A stretch of DNA of 64,000 nucleotides from Corticibacter populi (GTDB taxonomy: Bacteria; Pseudomonadota; Gammaproteobacteria; Burkholderiales; Burkholderiaceae_C): NCBI RefSeq assembly GCF_004217315.1, contig NZ_SGWR01000001.1, positions 744,001 to 808,000 of the forward strand, written 5' to 3'. Of this stretch, positions 49,827 to 59,547 are shown piece after piece. Each line of letters opens with the position of its first letter. Position 1 is the first letter of the stretch. A model generated the notes under the pieces. The model did no database searches. It was given only the letters and a program-made list of their open reading frames with translations, and was not told the origin of the DNA. Both the position numbers and the translations under genes were made by a program.

Positions 49827-51635
49827 ATGAAAAAAACCGCAGTATTTGCCGCTCTGGCACTGGCGCTTGGCGCATGCTCGAAAAAGGAGGATGCCGCCCA
49901 GGTCAAGGCAGATATTCCACTGGCCTTCGCACCAGCCGACACCGCCTTCGTGTTCGGCAATCTGGAGCCGGCTCCTTCGGATTACGTCAAGCTGCAGGAA
50001 CGCATGCTGGACACCTTCAAGACCGGCCTGATCCAGAGCATCCAGCGTGCCAGCGAAACGGGTGCGGAACTCATTGACGATGCGCAAGAGCAGCAGCGCC
50101 TGCAATCGGTGCTCAACCTTCTCCAGGAAAAGCTCGGCGAAAAGGACGGTCTGCAAAGCATCGGCGTCAGCCTCAGCGGTCATGCGGCCGGCTATGAAGT
50201 GCTGTCGCTGCCAGTGCTGCGCATCGAGCTCGCCGATGTGGACAAGTTCAAGGCCTTCATCGCCGACATCGAAACCCGTGCCGGCCAAAAACTGCCGACG
50301 GCCGAAGTCGACGGCCAGGCCTACTGGTTCGTGGCATCGCCGGCCGGCTCTGGCCGCTCCTCTGAAACGACGGAACCTGCGGAGGCCGCTGCAGCCGGCG
50401 CAACTGCCGAATCAAGCACCCCGGCGGCCGGCAGCAGTGCCGCCAAGCCGCGCCTGCGCGGTGTGGCGGCCATCGTTGGCAAGCACCTCGTGATGACGCT
50501 CGACCCGCAGCGTGCCGATGTGCCGCTAGCCACCCTGCTGGGGCTGAACAAGCCGGCGCAATCCGTGCTCGATGCCGGCACACTGCAGGCCATCAACAAG
50601 CAATATGGCTTCAAGCCCTACGGTGGCACGGTGTTGATCGACACCCAGCGCCTGCTCGCCCGGTTCATTGGCACCGAGGGCCAGGAAACCTGGATTTCCA
50701 AGGAAGCCGCCGCTCAGGGGCTGGACACCACCAGCGTCATCTGCCGCACCGAACTGCAGGCCATCGCCAGCAAGGCACCGCGCCTGGTGGCCGGCGCGAC
50801 CGAGCTGTCGGACAACAAGATGCACGTTGCCGGCGCGCTTGAGCTCGAAGGCGGACTGGCCAAGTCGCTGACCGCGCTGACCTCTCCGGTGCCGGGCCTG
50901 GGCAAGGACCATGGCAACCTCGAGTTCGGCCTGGGCATCAAGCTCGACCAGCTCGCGAGCTTCCTGCAAGGCCAGGCCGCCGCCATCCAGGCCGCGCCCT
51001 ACCAGTGCGAAAGCCTGCAAGCCCTCAATGAAGGTGCCGGCGAGCTGCAGCAGAACCTGGCGGGCCTCTATGCCGTGGCAGGCTGGGTCTCGGGCTTTCG
51101 CGCGAACCTGAGCGAGTTCGATCCAAGCAGCCAGAAAGTGACCGGCACGCTGCTGGTGGCCTCGCCCAATCCGGTGGGCCTGATCGGCATGGTGCAGGGT
51201 TTTGTGCCGGAGATCGCGCAACTGGGCCTGACGCCCAATGGCCAGGCCAAGGAACTGAATTCGCCGATGGCGGCCATGGCCACCAACAGCGAAGAGCCCA
51301 TCTGGGTTGCCATGGGCGAGGCCGCCGTCGGCATTGGCCTGGGCGCCAATGCCAAGGACCAGTTGGAGAAGGATCTGAAGGCCAGCGCCGCCTCGCCAGC
51401 CCCCTTCCTCTACTATGCGATCGACGGGCAGACCTACGTCAAGCTGCTCAGCTCCTTCGACGAGGACGACTTCGTCGGCTCCGCATCCAGCGAGGCAGAA
51501 GAAACCGCCAACTACATCGCCTGGCCGCTGATCAACAGCGCCGCCGAGTTCTACAAAAACACCGACTTCGTGGATATCTCCTATGTATTCACCGAGCGTG
51601 GCGTGGAGTTCACCCAGCAGCTGAAAATGAAGTGA
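49827..51635 (+). CDS. Large hypothetical lipoprotein
   Basis: A 602-residue predicted lipoprotein. A short signal peptide M-K-K-T-A-V-F-A-A-L-A-L-A-L-G-A-C puts the lipobox Cys at residue 17. The strong CGGAGG Shine-Dalgarno 5 bases before the ATG at 49827 fixes the start, although the frame is open for over 1 kb upstream. The mature protein looks like a two-part alpha/beta molecule split by a low-complexity Ala/Glu/Ser/Thr/Pro linker (residues ~172-215). Two cysteines occur later (I-C-R-T-E and Y-Q-C-E-S). I recognise no family. It stands alone between hisB and pldA, both of which have their own leaders. Confidence 0.8.
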   Translation: MKKTAVFAALALALGACSKKEDAAQVKADIPLAFAPADTAFVFGNLEPAPSDYVKLQERMLDTFKTGLIQSIQRASETGAELIDDAQEQQRLQSVLNLLQEKLGEKDGLQSIGVSLSGHAAGYEVLSLPVLRIELADVDKFKAFIADIETRAGQKLPTAEVDGQAYWFVASPAGSGRSSETTEPAEAAAAGATAESSTPAAGSSAAKPRLRGVAAIVGKHLVMTLDPQRADVPLATLLGLNKPAQSVLDAGTLQAINKQYGFKPYGGTVLIDTQRLLARFIGTEGQETWISKEAAAQGLDTTSVICRTELQAIASKAPRLVAGATELSDNKMHVAGALELEGGLAKSLTALTSPVPGLGKDHGNLEFGLGIKLDQLASFLQGQAAAIQAAPYQCESLQALNEGAGELQQNLAGLYAVAGWVSGFRANLSEFDPSSQKVTGTLLVASPNPVGLIGMVQGFVPEIAQLGLTPNGQAKELNSPMAAMATNSEEPIWVAMGEAAVGIGLGANAKDQLEKDLKASAASPAPFLYYAIDGQTYVKLLSSFDEDDFVGSASSEAEETANYIAWPLINSAAEFYKNTDFVDISYVFTERGVEFTQQLKMK

Positions 51636-51741
51636 TGCCGCCCTGCCGCCAGCCAGTGCCCCGGCATTGGCTGGCAGGCCCGGACATGGCAACAGTTGGA
51701 GTATCATTTTCGACTTCATGTAACGACATTTCCGGGCCTGC

Positions 51742-52977
51742 ATGACATTGGCACGCTTTGCTTTCCCCCCCCTGATGGCCGCCGGCTCGTATGGGCTGTC
51801 GGCCTTTTTTTGCGCGCCCGGCATCGCGCAGGAACTCACCACGCAGGTGAACTGGCAGCAGTGCCTGCAACTCAGCGACGATGCCGGCGCCAGGCTGGCC
51901 TGCTACGACCAATGGGCGGCCAATCAGCAATGGCAGGCACCCACCACCGCTGATGCCGCCTCCCGCCAGGATGCAGCCGCAGGCAGCCTGGCTGGTACGG
52001 GTGATGCAGGTGATGCGCGCCCCCTCGCTGCCGGCCATGCGCAGGCTCGTGGAGCAAGCGATGCCCCGGCCCATGCGACCACCGAGGTCCCCATCGTCAT
52101 TGCCGGTGCCGATGGCTGCCGCAATCCGGCCTTCAACCAGACCTCGCGGCACTGGGAACTCGACAGCAACACCGATTGCGGCAACTTCCGCCTGCGCGGC
52201 TACCGTCCGATCAACCTGGCGCTTGCCACCAGCGACCGCGTCAACCAGCAGCCCTATTCGCCAGGCCCGCTCAATGGCCTGGCCGAATGGCGCGACTACC
52301 AGCGCACCGAGGCGCGCATCCAGGTCTCGGTGCGCACCAAGCTGGCCAGCAACATCCTCACGCAGGCGCATGACAGCAAGCGCGACTCGCTGTGGTTTGG
52401 CTACACTTTCCAGTCCTACTGGCAGATCTTCAACCACGAGCTCTCGCGCCCCTTCCGCAACACCGACCACGAGCCGGAACTCGTCTATGTGTACCCGTTG
52501 GAATGGAAGCTGCCCGGCGGCGCCCGACTGCGCTATGCCGGCCTGGGCCTGAGCCACCAGTCCAATGGCCAGAGCAATCCGCTCTCACGCAGCTGGAACC
52601 GCAGCTACATCATGGCAGGGCTGGATGTCACGCCGGACCTGAGCTTCACCGCACGGTTGTGGCACCGCCTGAGCGAAAAGGCCGAGGATGACGACAACCC
52701 CCGCATCAGCGACTACATCGGCCGCGCCGAGCTGGGCGCGATCTGGGACGTATCGCCGGCCAATACGCTGGCGCTCACGGTACGTCATTCGCTGCGCAGC
52801 CAGCCGCGCGGCTCGGCGCGCCTGGAGTGGTACCACACGCTGGGCAGCGGCTTTGCCGGTGGCAAGAGCAATCTGCGCCTGCACACCTCCCTCTTCAGCG
52901 GCTATGGCGACAGCCTGCTCGACTACAACTACCGCCGCACGGTGCTGACGATCGGTTTCAGCCTGCTGGACTTCTGA
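51742..52977 (+). CDS. pldA: Outer membrane phospholipase A (PldA/OMPLA)
   Basis: A 411-residue outer-membrane beta-barrel hydrolase that degrades phospholipids misplaced in the outer leaflet. The catalytic His-Ser pair is in G-L-S-H-Q-S-N-G-Q-S. Y-W-Q-I-F-N and S-R-P-F-R-N-T-D-H-E-P-E-L are family hallmarks, and the chain ends in aromatic F as barrels do. Before the barrel are ~100 extra residues: a signal-like region, a C-L-Q-L-S-D-D-A-G-A-R-L-A-C-Y-D motif seen in several betaproteobacterial envelope proteins, and an Ala/Gly/Asp-rich linker. Confidence 0.92.
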   Translation: MTLARFAFPPLMAAGSYGLSAFFCAPGIAQELTTQVNWQQCLQLSDDAGARLACYDQWAANQQWQAPTTADAASRQDAAAGSLAGTGDAGDARPLAAGHAQARGASDAPAHATTEVPIVIAGADGCRNPAFNQTSRHWELDSNTDCGNFRLRGYRPINLALATSDRVNQQPYSPGPLNGLAEWRDYQRTEARIQVSVRTKLASNILTQAHDSKRDSLWFGYTFQSYWQIFNHELSRPFRNTDHEPELVYVYPLEWKLPGGARLRYAGLGLSHQSNGQSNPLSRSWNRSYIMAGLDVTPDLSFTARLWHRLSEKAEDDDNPRISDYIGRAELGAIWDVSPANTLALTVRHSLRSQPRGSARLEWYHTLGSGFAGGKSNLRLHTSLFSGYGDSLLDYNYRRTVLTIGFSLLDF

Positions 52978-53086
52978 TTTCTGATTTCCGAATCACGGTT
53001 CCCGGCAGCGCACCTGAAGGCAGAAATAGGCGGTGGGCGGAAGCAGGCAACGCCCCACCCTGCCGGCAGCAAGCAGCCCCAAAAGG

Positions 53087-53121
53087 AAACGGGGCCATGC
53101 AACAACTGCATGGCCCCGTTT
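53087..53121 (-). terminator. Hairpin terminator of the tRNA cluster (shared with pldA)
   Basis: A perfect 15-bp inverted repeat (53087-53101 and 53107-53121) has a 5-base loop. On the minus strand it is followed by GTTTCCTTTT, a reasonable T-tract, about 12 bases after tRNA-Asp. On the plus strand the T-run is shorter, so service to pldA is less certain. Confidence 0.75.
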
Positions 53122-53132
53122 GCAAAGACATC

Positions 53133-53209
53133 TGGCGGAGTGGACGGGACTCGAACCCGCGACCCCCGGCGTGACAGGCCGGTATTCTAACCAACTGAAC
53201 TACCACTCC
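53133..53209 (-). tRNA. tRNA-Asp (GTC)
   Basis: A 77-base cloverleaf including an encoded CCA. Acceptor GGAGTGG pairs with CCACTCC, the discriminator is G, the anticodon loop is CTGTCAC with anticodon GTC, and the T-arm is GGTTCGAGTCC. It is the third tRNA downstream of gltX. Confidence 0.96.
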
Positions 53210-53257
53210 TGGCAGGCAGCGTTTGCCGGTTTTCATACCAGCCAAGTGCCACGAACT

Positions 53258-53333
53258 TGGCGACCCTACGGGGATTCGAACCCCGGTAACCACCGTGAAA
53301 GGGTGGTGTCCTAGGCCTCTAGACGATAGGGTC
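53258..53333 (-). tRNA. tRNA-Glu (TTC)
   Basis: A 76-base cloverleaf with encoded CCA. Acceptor GACCCTA pairs with TAGGGTC, the anticodon loop is CTTTCAC with anticodon TTC, and the T-arm is GGGTTCGAATCCC. It lies in the same minus-strand cluster as gltX, whose product charges it. Confidence 0.96.
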
Positions 53334-53390
53334 AAAGCCTTGGGACCTTGCCCGTTGCAACCCTGGCTGCAACCGGCAAAAACCTCGAAT

Positions 53391-53466
<76 letters not shown>

Positions 53467-53550
53467 AATTTCTTCAATCTCCGCAGCAACTTACGCGATC
53501 TTTCGATTTCGCTTCGTCATTTGCGAAGACCGAGATTATGGCACAGAAAA

Positions 53551-54975
53551 TCAGCGCATCGACAAAAATTCCAGCACTTTTTCCTTGCCCAGCAATTCCA
53601 GCACGGCGTCGACGGACGGCGTGTGCGCCACACCCACGGTGAGCACGCGTACCGGCATGGCCAGTTGCGGCATCTTCAGGCCTTGCGCCTTGAGCACGGT
53701 CTTGAAGGTCGCGCTGATCTGCTCACGGCTCCACTCGGTATCGGCCAGGGCTTCGCGCAGCGCGGCCACGGCCGGACGGACTGCCTCGGTGACGTGCTGG
53801 CGATAGTCGTCCTCGTTGATGCTGGGTGCGGCTGCATAGAACACCGCGGCCCAGTCGGCCAGCGCCTCCAGGGTTTCGCAACGGTCCTTGAAGAGCGCGA
53901 CGATGGCCGTCAGCCGGCCTTCGTCCAGCGGCACCTCGGCGAAGCCGCGTGCAGCCAGGCGCGGCACGATCTGCCCGGCCAGCCAGGCATCGTCGGCGCG
54001 CTTGATGTGCTGGGCATTGACCCAGCGCAGCTTGGCCTCGTCGAACTGTGCGGCGCTGCGGCCGAGGTGATCGAGGTCGAACCACTGCAGGAACTGCTCG
54101 CGCGTGAAGATCTCGTCGTCGCCATGGCTCCAGCCCAGGCGCGCGAGGTAGTTGATCATCGCGTCGGCAAGGAAGCCTTCGTCGCGGTACTGCGTCACCG
54201 CCTTGGCGCCGTGGCGCTTGCTGAGCTTCTCGCCCTGCTCGTTGAGCACGGTGGGCAGGTGGGCGAACACCGGCGGCTCCTTGCCCAGCGCCTTGAAGAT
54301 GTTGATCTGGCGCGGCGTGTTGTTGACGTGGTCGTCGCCGCGGATGACGTGGGTGATCGCCATGTCGATGTCATCGACCACCACGCAGAAGTTGTAGGTG
54401 GGCGTGCCATCCGGGCGGGCGATGACCAGATCGTCCAGTTCGGCGTTGCTCACTTCCACGCGGCCCTTGACCTTGTCGTCCCACACCACCGAGCCCTGCT
54501 GCGGATTCTTGAAGCGCAGCACCGGCTGGATGCCTTCGGGCACCGGCGGCAGGGTCTTGCCCGGCTCCGGACGCCAGGTGCCGTCATAACGGGGTTTCTG
54601 TTTGGCCGCCATCTGGCGCTCGCGCAGCGCGTCGAGCTCCTCGACGCTCATGTAGCAGGGGTAGACGCAGCCTGCATCCTGCAACTGCCTGAGCACCTCC
54701 TTGTAGCGGTCCATGCGCTGCATCTGATAGAACGGCCCCTCGTCTGGCGTCATGCCCAGCCATTCCATCGATTCGAGGATCACGTCCACCGCTGCCTGGG
54801 TCGATCGTTCCAGGTCGGTGTCCTCGATGCGCAGGATGAAGTCCCCCCCCTTGGCGCGCGCAAAGGCCCAGGGATACAGGGCCGAGCGGATGTTGCCCAG
54901 GTGGATGAAGCCCGTGGGCGATGGCGCAAAGCGGGTGCGGACCCGTTGTGGTGAGGTAGTGGCTTGTGTCGTCAT
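53551..54975 (-). CDS. gltX: Glutamyl-tRNA synthetase
   Basis: A 474-residue class I synthetase charging tRNA-Glu. The HIGH-type motif is [11 protein letters not shown] and the KMSKS-type motif is [16 protein letters not shown] and [10 protein letters not shown] are also present, with a C-terminal anticodon-binding domain. I chose the ATG at 54975 (M-T-T-Q-A-T); AAGGAA lies upstream. The frame is open further 5' but overlaps the LysE gene. Three tRNA genes including tRNA-Glu follow. Confidence 0.96.
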   Translation of the reverse strand: MTTQATTSPQRVRTRFAPSPTGFIHLGNIRSALYPWAFARAKGGDFILRIEDTDLERSTQAAVDVILESMEWLGMTPDEGPFYQMQRMDRYKEVLRQLQDAGCVYPCYMSVEELDALRERQMAAKQKPRYDGTWRPEPGKTLPPVPEGIQPVLRFKNPQQGSVVWDDKVKGRVEVSNAELDDLVIARPDGTPTYNFCVVVDDIDMAITHVIRGDDHVNNTPRQINIFKALGKEPPVFAHLPTVLNEQGEKLSKRHGAKAVTQYRDEGFLADAMINYLARLGWSHGDDEIFTREQFLQWFDLDHLGRSAAQFDEAKLRWVNAQHIKRADDAWLAGQIVPRLAARGFAEVPLDEGRLTAIVALFKDRCETLEALADWAAVFYAAAPSINEDDYRQHVTEAVRPAVAALREALADTEWSREQISATFKTVLKAQGLKMPQLAMPVRVLTVGVAHTPSVDAVLELLGKEKVLEFLSMR

Positions 54976-54994
54976 GATGTATGAAATTCCTTCG

Positions 54995-55654
54995 TCAAGG
55001 CTGGCTGATGGCGCCATGGACGATCTTGCCGCCCACCGCCCCGAGAACCAGACCGGTGAACTTGTCGATGTAATAAGCCGCGCGGCTGAACCAGGCACGC
55101 ACCGGCGGGTGCGACAGCACCAGAATAATGAACAGGTCCCAGACCAGCACCACTGCCGTCATCCAGCCGCCCAGCGCAAGCTTGAAGACCAGCGCCACCT
55201 CGCTGTTGAGCACCAGCGAGAACAGGCTGAGATAGAACAGCAGGTTCTTGGGATTGAGCAGCGCCGAGGCGAACCCGACCACGCATTCGCGCCAGAAGCC
55301 CGGAGACGCGGCGGGTCGCGCCCCACCCTCCTGCGCCGCCAGCGCCGCCAAGGCTGCGTAGTCGGACTTCCTGGCGCGCAGCGCCATCCAGCCCAACCAG
55401 GCCAGGAACAGGCCGCCACCGATCTTCAGTACCAGCATCAGCCCCGTCGAGCGACTCAGCAACGCACCGACACCTGCCAGGCACAAGGCAATGTAGAGTG
55501 CGTTTCCGGTGGCAATGCCGACCGCGACACCGGCTGCGACGCGAGCCGGATGGCGGATGGCACTCTTGACCACCAGCACGAAATCCGGGCCGGGGCTGAG
55601 CAGCGCCAGGAAATGCGCCAGCGCAACGGTGACGAAGATGGTCGTCAACTCCAT
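54995..55654 (-). CDS. LysE/RhtB-family amino acid exporter
   Basis: A 219-residue inner-membrane protein with about six hydrophobic segments. The N-terminal [15 protein letters not shown] motif is diagnostic of LysE/RhtB translocators, which export amino acids such as homoserine, threonine or lysine. An A-W-L-G-W-M-A-L-R segment precedes a soluble loop. It lies between metZ and gltX on the same strand, 27 bases after metZ. Export of homoserine or related compounds would suit the metZ neighbour, but that is only a suggestion. Confidence 0.88.
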   Translation of the reverse strand: MELTTIFVTVALAHFLALLSPGPDFVLVVKSAIRHPARVAAGVAVGIATGNALYIALCLAGVGALLSRSTGLMLVLKIGGGLFLAWLGWMALRARKSDYAALAALAAQEGGARPAASPGFWRECVVGFASALLNPKNLLFYLSLFSLVLNSEVALVFKLALGGWMTAVVLVWDLFIILVLSHPPVRAWFSRAAYYIDKFTGLVLGAVGGKIVHGAISQP

Positions 55655-55681
55655 CGGATATGCCCTTCACCGCCGCTCGGG

Positions 55682-56899
55682 TCAGGACAGGCCGCCCAGG
55701 CCACGCAGTACGTCGTCCTGAATGTCCTTGGGGTATTCCAGCCCGACCGAGATGCGGATCAAGCCCTGGCCGACACCGGCAGCCTGGCGCTGCGCCTCGC
55801 TCAGGCGGCCGTGCGACGTGCTGGCCGGGTGCGAGATGGTGCTCTTGGTATCGCCCAGGTTGGTGGTCTTGCTGATCACCCGGCACTGGTCGATGACGTG
55901 GAAGGCATTGTGGCGCAGCGCCTCGGGCGAATCGCCCCGCACGTCGAAGGCCAACACCGCGCCGCCCAGACCCGATTGCTGGCGCATGGCCAGTTCGTGC
56001 TGCGGATGGCTCGGCAGACCCGGGTAATGCACGCGGGCCACCTGGGGCTGCTGCTGCAGCCATTGCGCCAGCTCCAGCGCATTGCGGCTTTGCTCGCGCA
56101 TGCGCACGAACAGGGTCTCCATGCCCTTGAGCACCACCCAGGCATTGAAGGGCGAGAGGTTGAAGCCGGCACTGCGGATGAAGGCGCCGAGTTTGTCCTC
56201 GACAATGGCCCTGGGGCCGCAGACGGCTCCGGCCAGCACGCGTCCCTGCCCTTCGAGGAACTTGGTGCCCGAGTGGATCACCAGATCGGCACCGAAGCGG
56301 GAGGCCTGCTGCAGCGCCGGCGTGACAAAGGAATTGTCGACCGCCAGCCAGGCATCGGCGTTGTGGGCCAGGTCGGCCAGCGTGGCAATGTCGCACACGT
56401 CGGTGAGCGGATTGGTCGGTGTTTCGGCAAACAGCAGACGGGTCTGGCCTGGGCGGATGGCCGCCCGCCATTCGGCCGCGTCGGTCTGCGAGACGAAGGT
56501 GGTCTCGACCCCGAAGCGCGCCAGTTCGCTGCCGAGCAGCTTGATGGTCGAGCCGAACATCGAGCGCGAGGCGACGATGTGGTCGCCGCTCTTGAGCAGT
56601 CCATACACCATCAGCGCGATGGCCGCCATGCCGGTGGCCGTGCCGATGGCCGCCTCCGTGCCTTCGAGACCGGCGAGCCGCCGCTCGAAGCTGGTCACCG
56701 TGGGGTTGGAGGTGCGGGTATAGGTATAGCCCGCCTCCTCATTGGCGAAGCGGCGCGCCGAAGTGGCCGCGTCGGGCTGCACATAACTGCTGGTCAGGTA
56801 CAGCGCTTCGGAGTGCTCGCCATACTGGCTGCGGGCAATGGCCTGGCGCACCGCCAGCGTCTGGGGGTGCAGGCCTTCGGGAAGCGTGGAATCAGTCAC
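55682..56899 (-). CDS. metZ: O-succinylhomoserine sulfhydrylase (MetZ-type, PLP enzyme)
   Basis: A 405-residue PLP enzyme for direct sulfhydrylation to homocysteine. It opens with T-L-A-V-R-Q-A and the S-E-A-L-Y-L-T-S-S-Y segment, carries Y-T-Y-T-R-T-S-N-P-T, and has the PLP lysine in L-V-I-H-S-G-T-K-F-L-E-G-Q-G near residue 206. It lacks the long MetY insertion and has the MetZ length. The start is a GTG at 56899 with CAGGA upstream; no in-frame ATG fits. A separate metY is at 6.5 kb. Confidence 0.92.
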   Translation of the reverse strand: MTDSTLPEGLHPQTLAVRQAIARSQYGEHSEALYLTSSYVQPDAATSARRFANEEAGYTYTRTSNPTVTSFERRLAGLEGTEAAIGTATGMAAIALMVYGLLKSGDHIVASRSMFGSTIKLLGSELARFGVETTFVSQTDAAEWRAAIRPGQTRLLFAETPTNPLTDVCDIATLADLAHNADAWLAVDNSFVTPALQQASRFGADLVIHSGTKFLEGQGRVLAGAVCGPRAIVEDKLGAFIRSAGFNLSPFNAWVVLKGMETLFVRMREQSRNALELAQWLQQQPQVARVHYPGLPSHPQHELAMRQQSGLGGAVLAFDVRGDSPEALRHNAFHVIDQCRVISKTTNLGDTKSTISHPASTSHGRLSEAQRQAAGVGQGLIRISVGLEYPKDIQDDVLRGLGGLS

Positions 56900-57014
56900 C
56901 AATCGTCCTGGTAAGGATAAAGGCGTTAGTTTATGCCTGTTTGGCGGCCCGTCCACGCCAGGCGTATGATCGGTGGAGGCAAGGCGCAAAGGATCCGGAC
57001 GAAGGAGCCAAGAC

Positions 57015-57563
57015 ATGCAAAAACGTGATTTCCCGGTCAGCCAGGTCCGCCGCTATCTGGAGCCCGGCCCCATCGTGCTGGTCTCTTCGCACTGGCAGGG
57101 CGAGCGCAACATCATGACGCTGGGCTGGCACACCATCCTCGAATTCACACCCTCGCTGGTCGGGCTGATGATCTCGGCGGGCAACCACAGCTTCGAGCTG
57201 ATCCGCCAGAGCCGCGAATGCGTCATCAATCTGCCCACCACGGCACTGACCGACACGGTGGTGCGCATCGGCAACACCACCGGCGCGGAGGTCGACAAGT
57301 TTGCCGAATTCGGACTGACGCCCGAGACGGCCAGCACGGTCTCGGCGCCGCTGATTGCCGAGTGCCACGCCAGCTTCGAGTGCCGGCTGCATGAGGATGC
57401 GCTGGTGGATAGCTACAACTTCTTCATCTTCGAGGTGCTCAAGGCACATGTGGCGCCCTCGCCCCGGCATCCCGAGACGCTGCATTACACCGGCGATGGG
57501 GTGTTCATGGTATCGGGCAAGATCATCAGTCGCCGGGCACTCTTTCGGCCCGGCATGCTATGA
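57015..57563 (+). CDS. Flavin reductase family protein
   Basis: A 182-residue FMN-binding split-barrel protein of the flavin-reductase-like group. It has N-I-M-T-L-G-W-H-T near residue 33, S-R-E-C-V-I-N-L-P near residue 68 and E-C-H-A-S-F-E-C near residue 115. These proteins reduce or carry flavin for partner oxygenases, or act on their own; no partner is adjacent. AAGGAG lies 8 bases before the ATG at 57015. Confidence 0.85.
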   Translation: MQKRDFPVSQVRRYLEPGPIVLVSSHWQGERNIMTLGWHTILEFTPSLVGLMISAGNHSFELIRQSRECVINLPTTALTDTVVRIGNTTGAEVDKFAEFGLTPETASTVSAPLIAECHASFECRLHEDALVDSYNFFIFEVLKAHVAPSPRHPETLHYTGDGVFMVSGKIISRRALFRPGML

Positions 57564-57603
57564 ACAGGTTCTCAGGCCCAAGTCATTCCTGGACACCACC
57601 AAA

Positions 57604-57635
57604 CGAAAACCGCCTGGGTCTCCCCAGGCGGTCTT
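57604..57635 (-). terminator. Terminator of rpsT
   Basis: ACCGCCTGGG (57609-57618) pairs with CCCAGGCGGT (57623-57632) around a 4-base loop. On the minus strand the hairpin is followed by GGTTTTCGTTT, so it suits rpsT, which ends at 57740. The plus-strand side lacks a good T-run. Confidence 0.65.
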
Positions 57636-57739
57636 GCTTGCGAACAGCGCACCCTGATCAAACGGCGGGTGGTGGAGCATCAGTCATCGACATGCTGCGC
57701 CAGAACCCGTGCTGATGAATGGGTTGGTGAAAATTCCGC

Positions 57740-58039
57740 TCAGGCAGCGGCTTGGGCCAGGGCCTTGACCTTGGCAGACAGGCGGCTCTTGTCGCGAGCC
57801 GCCTTGTTCTTGTGGAAGATGCCCTTGTCGGCCACGCTGTCGATGACACTTTGGGCCGCTGCGAATGCAGCCGTGGCCTTTTCCTTGTCACCGGCCAGCA
57901 CGGCCTTCTCGACGTTCTTCACATAGGTGCGATACTTCGAACGCAGCGAGGTGTTCGCGGCGTTGAGCTTGACGTTCTGACGGGCGCGCTTGCGGCCAGA
58001 GGCAAGGCGCGGGTTCTTTTTGGCGGGCTTGGTTGCCAT
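57740..58039 (-). CDS. rpsT: 30S ribosomal protein S20
   Basis: A 99-residue basic, helical primary 16S rRNA-binding protein. It starts [21 protein letters not shown], with S-K-Y-R-T-Y-V-K in the middle and the conserved [16 protein letters not shown] near the end. The tail is slightly longer and more Ala-rich than in E. coli (87 residues). Confidence 0.97.
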   Translation of the reverse strand: MATKPAKKNPRLASGRKRARQNVKLNAANTSLRSKYRTYVKNVEKAVLAGDKEKATAAFAAAQSVIDSVADKGIFHKNKAARDKSRLSAKVKALAQAAA

Positions 58040-58086
58040 GGATCAATCCTTTAGGTGTTTGTGGATGTTGTTCGCAAAGCCGAAGA

Positions 58087-59298
58087 TTATAGCCCAACTC
58101 CTGCCGGGCGTGCCAGCCAGCGCTCGGCCAGCCGCACCAGATAGCTCGCCCCGAGCGGCAGCACCGCATCGTTGAAGTCATAGCTGGCGTTGTGCACCAG
58201 ACACGGGCCTTCGCCGTGGCCCGGCAGGCGGTGGGTGCCGTCGCCATTGCCGATGAAGGCATAGCAGCCGGGGATTTTCTCGAGCATGAAGGAGAAGTCC
58301 TCCGCAGCCATGATCGGTGCCTGCGCAATCAGCTGCTCGGGCCCCACCAGCTCCTGCAGCACCTCGCGGGCGAAGACGGTTTCGGCGGCATGGTTGACGG
58401 TCGAGGGATAGATGCGGTTGAAGTGGAACTCGCACCGCGCGCCGTAGGCCTTGGCGGTGCCCTCGGCGAGCTCGCCCATGCGCGTCTCGATCAGGTCCAG
58501 CGTCTCGCGCGTGTAGGCGCGCACCGTGCCGCCCAGTTCGCAATGGTCCGGGATCACGTTGAAGGTATCGCCCGCATGCAGCGTCGTCACCGAGATCACG
58601 GCAGCCTCCAGCGGCGCCTTGTTGCGGCTGATGATGGTCTGAAAGGCCTGGATCAGCTGCGTGGCCACCGCAATCGGGTCGATGGCCAGGTGCGGCATGG
58701 CCGCATGGCCGCCCTTGCCCTGGATGCGCAGCTTGAATTCGCTGTTGGAAGCCAGCACCGGCCCCGGCGACAGCGCAAAGCTGCCAGCCGCAATGCCCGG
58801 CATGTTGTGCATGCCGAACACCGCCTCCACCGGAAACTGTTCGAGCAGGCCCTCCTGCAGCATCACCTGCGCGCCGCCGCCAAATTCTTCGGCAGGCTGG
58901 AAGATCAGCACCACCGAGCCATCGAAGTCGCGGTGCGCGGCCAGGAACTGGGCCGCGCCCAGCAGCATGGTGGTATGGCCATCATGGCCGCAGGCATGCA
59001 TGCGGCCGGGATGCCGGCTGGCATGCGCGAACTGATTGTGCTCGCTCATCGGCAGCGCGTCCATGTCGGCACGCAGCCCCACCATGCGGCCTCCGGGACC
59101 ATGGCGGCCGTGGATCACGCCGACCACACCGGTTCTGGCCAGGCCGCGATGCACCTCGATGCCCCACTGCTGCAGCAAACCGGCGACCAGGTCGCCGGTG
59201 CGGGACTCCTCGAACGCCAATTCGGGGTGGGCGTGGATGTCGCGCCGGATTTCCGTCAGCTCGGCATGCCTGGCCACGATGGGCTCCACCAGTTTCAT
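58087..59298 (-). CDS. M20-family amidohydrolase (hippurate hydrolase/IAA-amino acid hydrolase-like)
   Basis: A 403-residue di-metal hydrolase releasing amino acids from N-acyl conjugates. The N-terminal R-R-D-I-H-A-H-P-E-L-A-F is followed by the metal site M-H-A-C-G-H-D-G-H-T, the catalytic P-A-E-E-F-G-G-G and the dimerisation domain with G-K-G-G-H-A-A-M-P-H-L. M-A-A-E-D-F-S-F-M-L lies near the end. I chose the ATG at 59298, with AAAGGTGATT upstream. No transporter is adjacent, so the substrate is unknown. Confidence 0.91.
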   Translation of the reverse strand: MKLVEPIVARHAELTEIRRDIHAHPELAFEESRTGDLVAGLLQQWGIEVHRGLARTGVVGVIHGRHGPGGRMVGLRADMDALPMSEHNQFAHASRHPGRMHACGHDGHTTMLLGAAQFLAAHRDFDGSVVLIFQPAEEFGGGAQVMLQEGLLEQFPVEAVFGMHNMPGIAAGSFALSPGPVLASNSEFKLRIQGKGGHAAMPHLAIDPIAVATQLIQAFQTIISRNKAPLEAAVISVTTLHAGDTFNVIPDHCELGGTVRAYTRETLDLIETRMGELAEGTAKAYGARCEFHFNRIYPSTVNHAAETVFAREVLQELVGPEQLIAQAPIMAAEDFSFMLEKIPGCYAFIGNGDGTHRLPGHGEGPCLVHNASYDFNDAVLPLGASYLVRLAERWLARPAGVGL

Positions 59299-59547
59299 TT
59301 CCAATCACCTTTCATCCTGTTTCGCCGGGCCGCGGCAGCGCGCGGCCCGCCGATGATGCCACGCTTTGGACCGTACCGGCACGGCGTGCAAACGCACCAC
59401 CGCAGCAAAGTGCATCTCGCTGGCACGGTGGAAGCATGAGCATAGGCGCAATAAATGTAACAATTAGTCAAATCAACAGGTTACGCCCGCATCATCGCAG
59501 AAAACGCCGTCACAATCAGCGCTGTTACAAATAGGACTGCAAGACCC

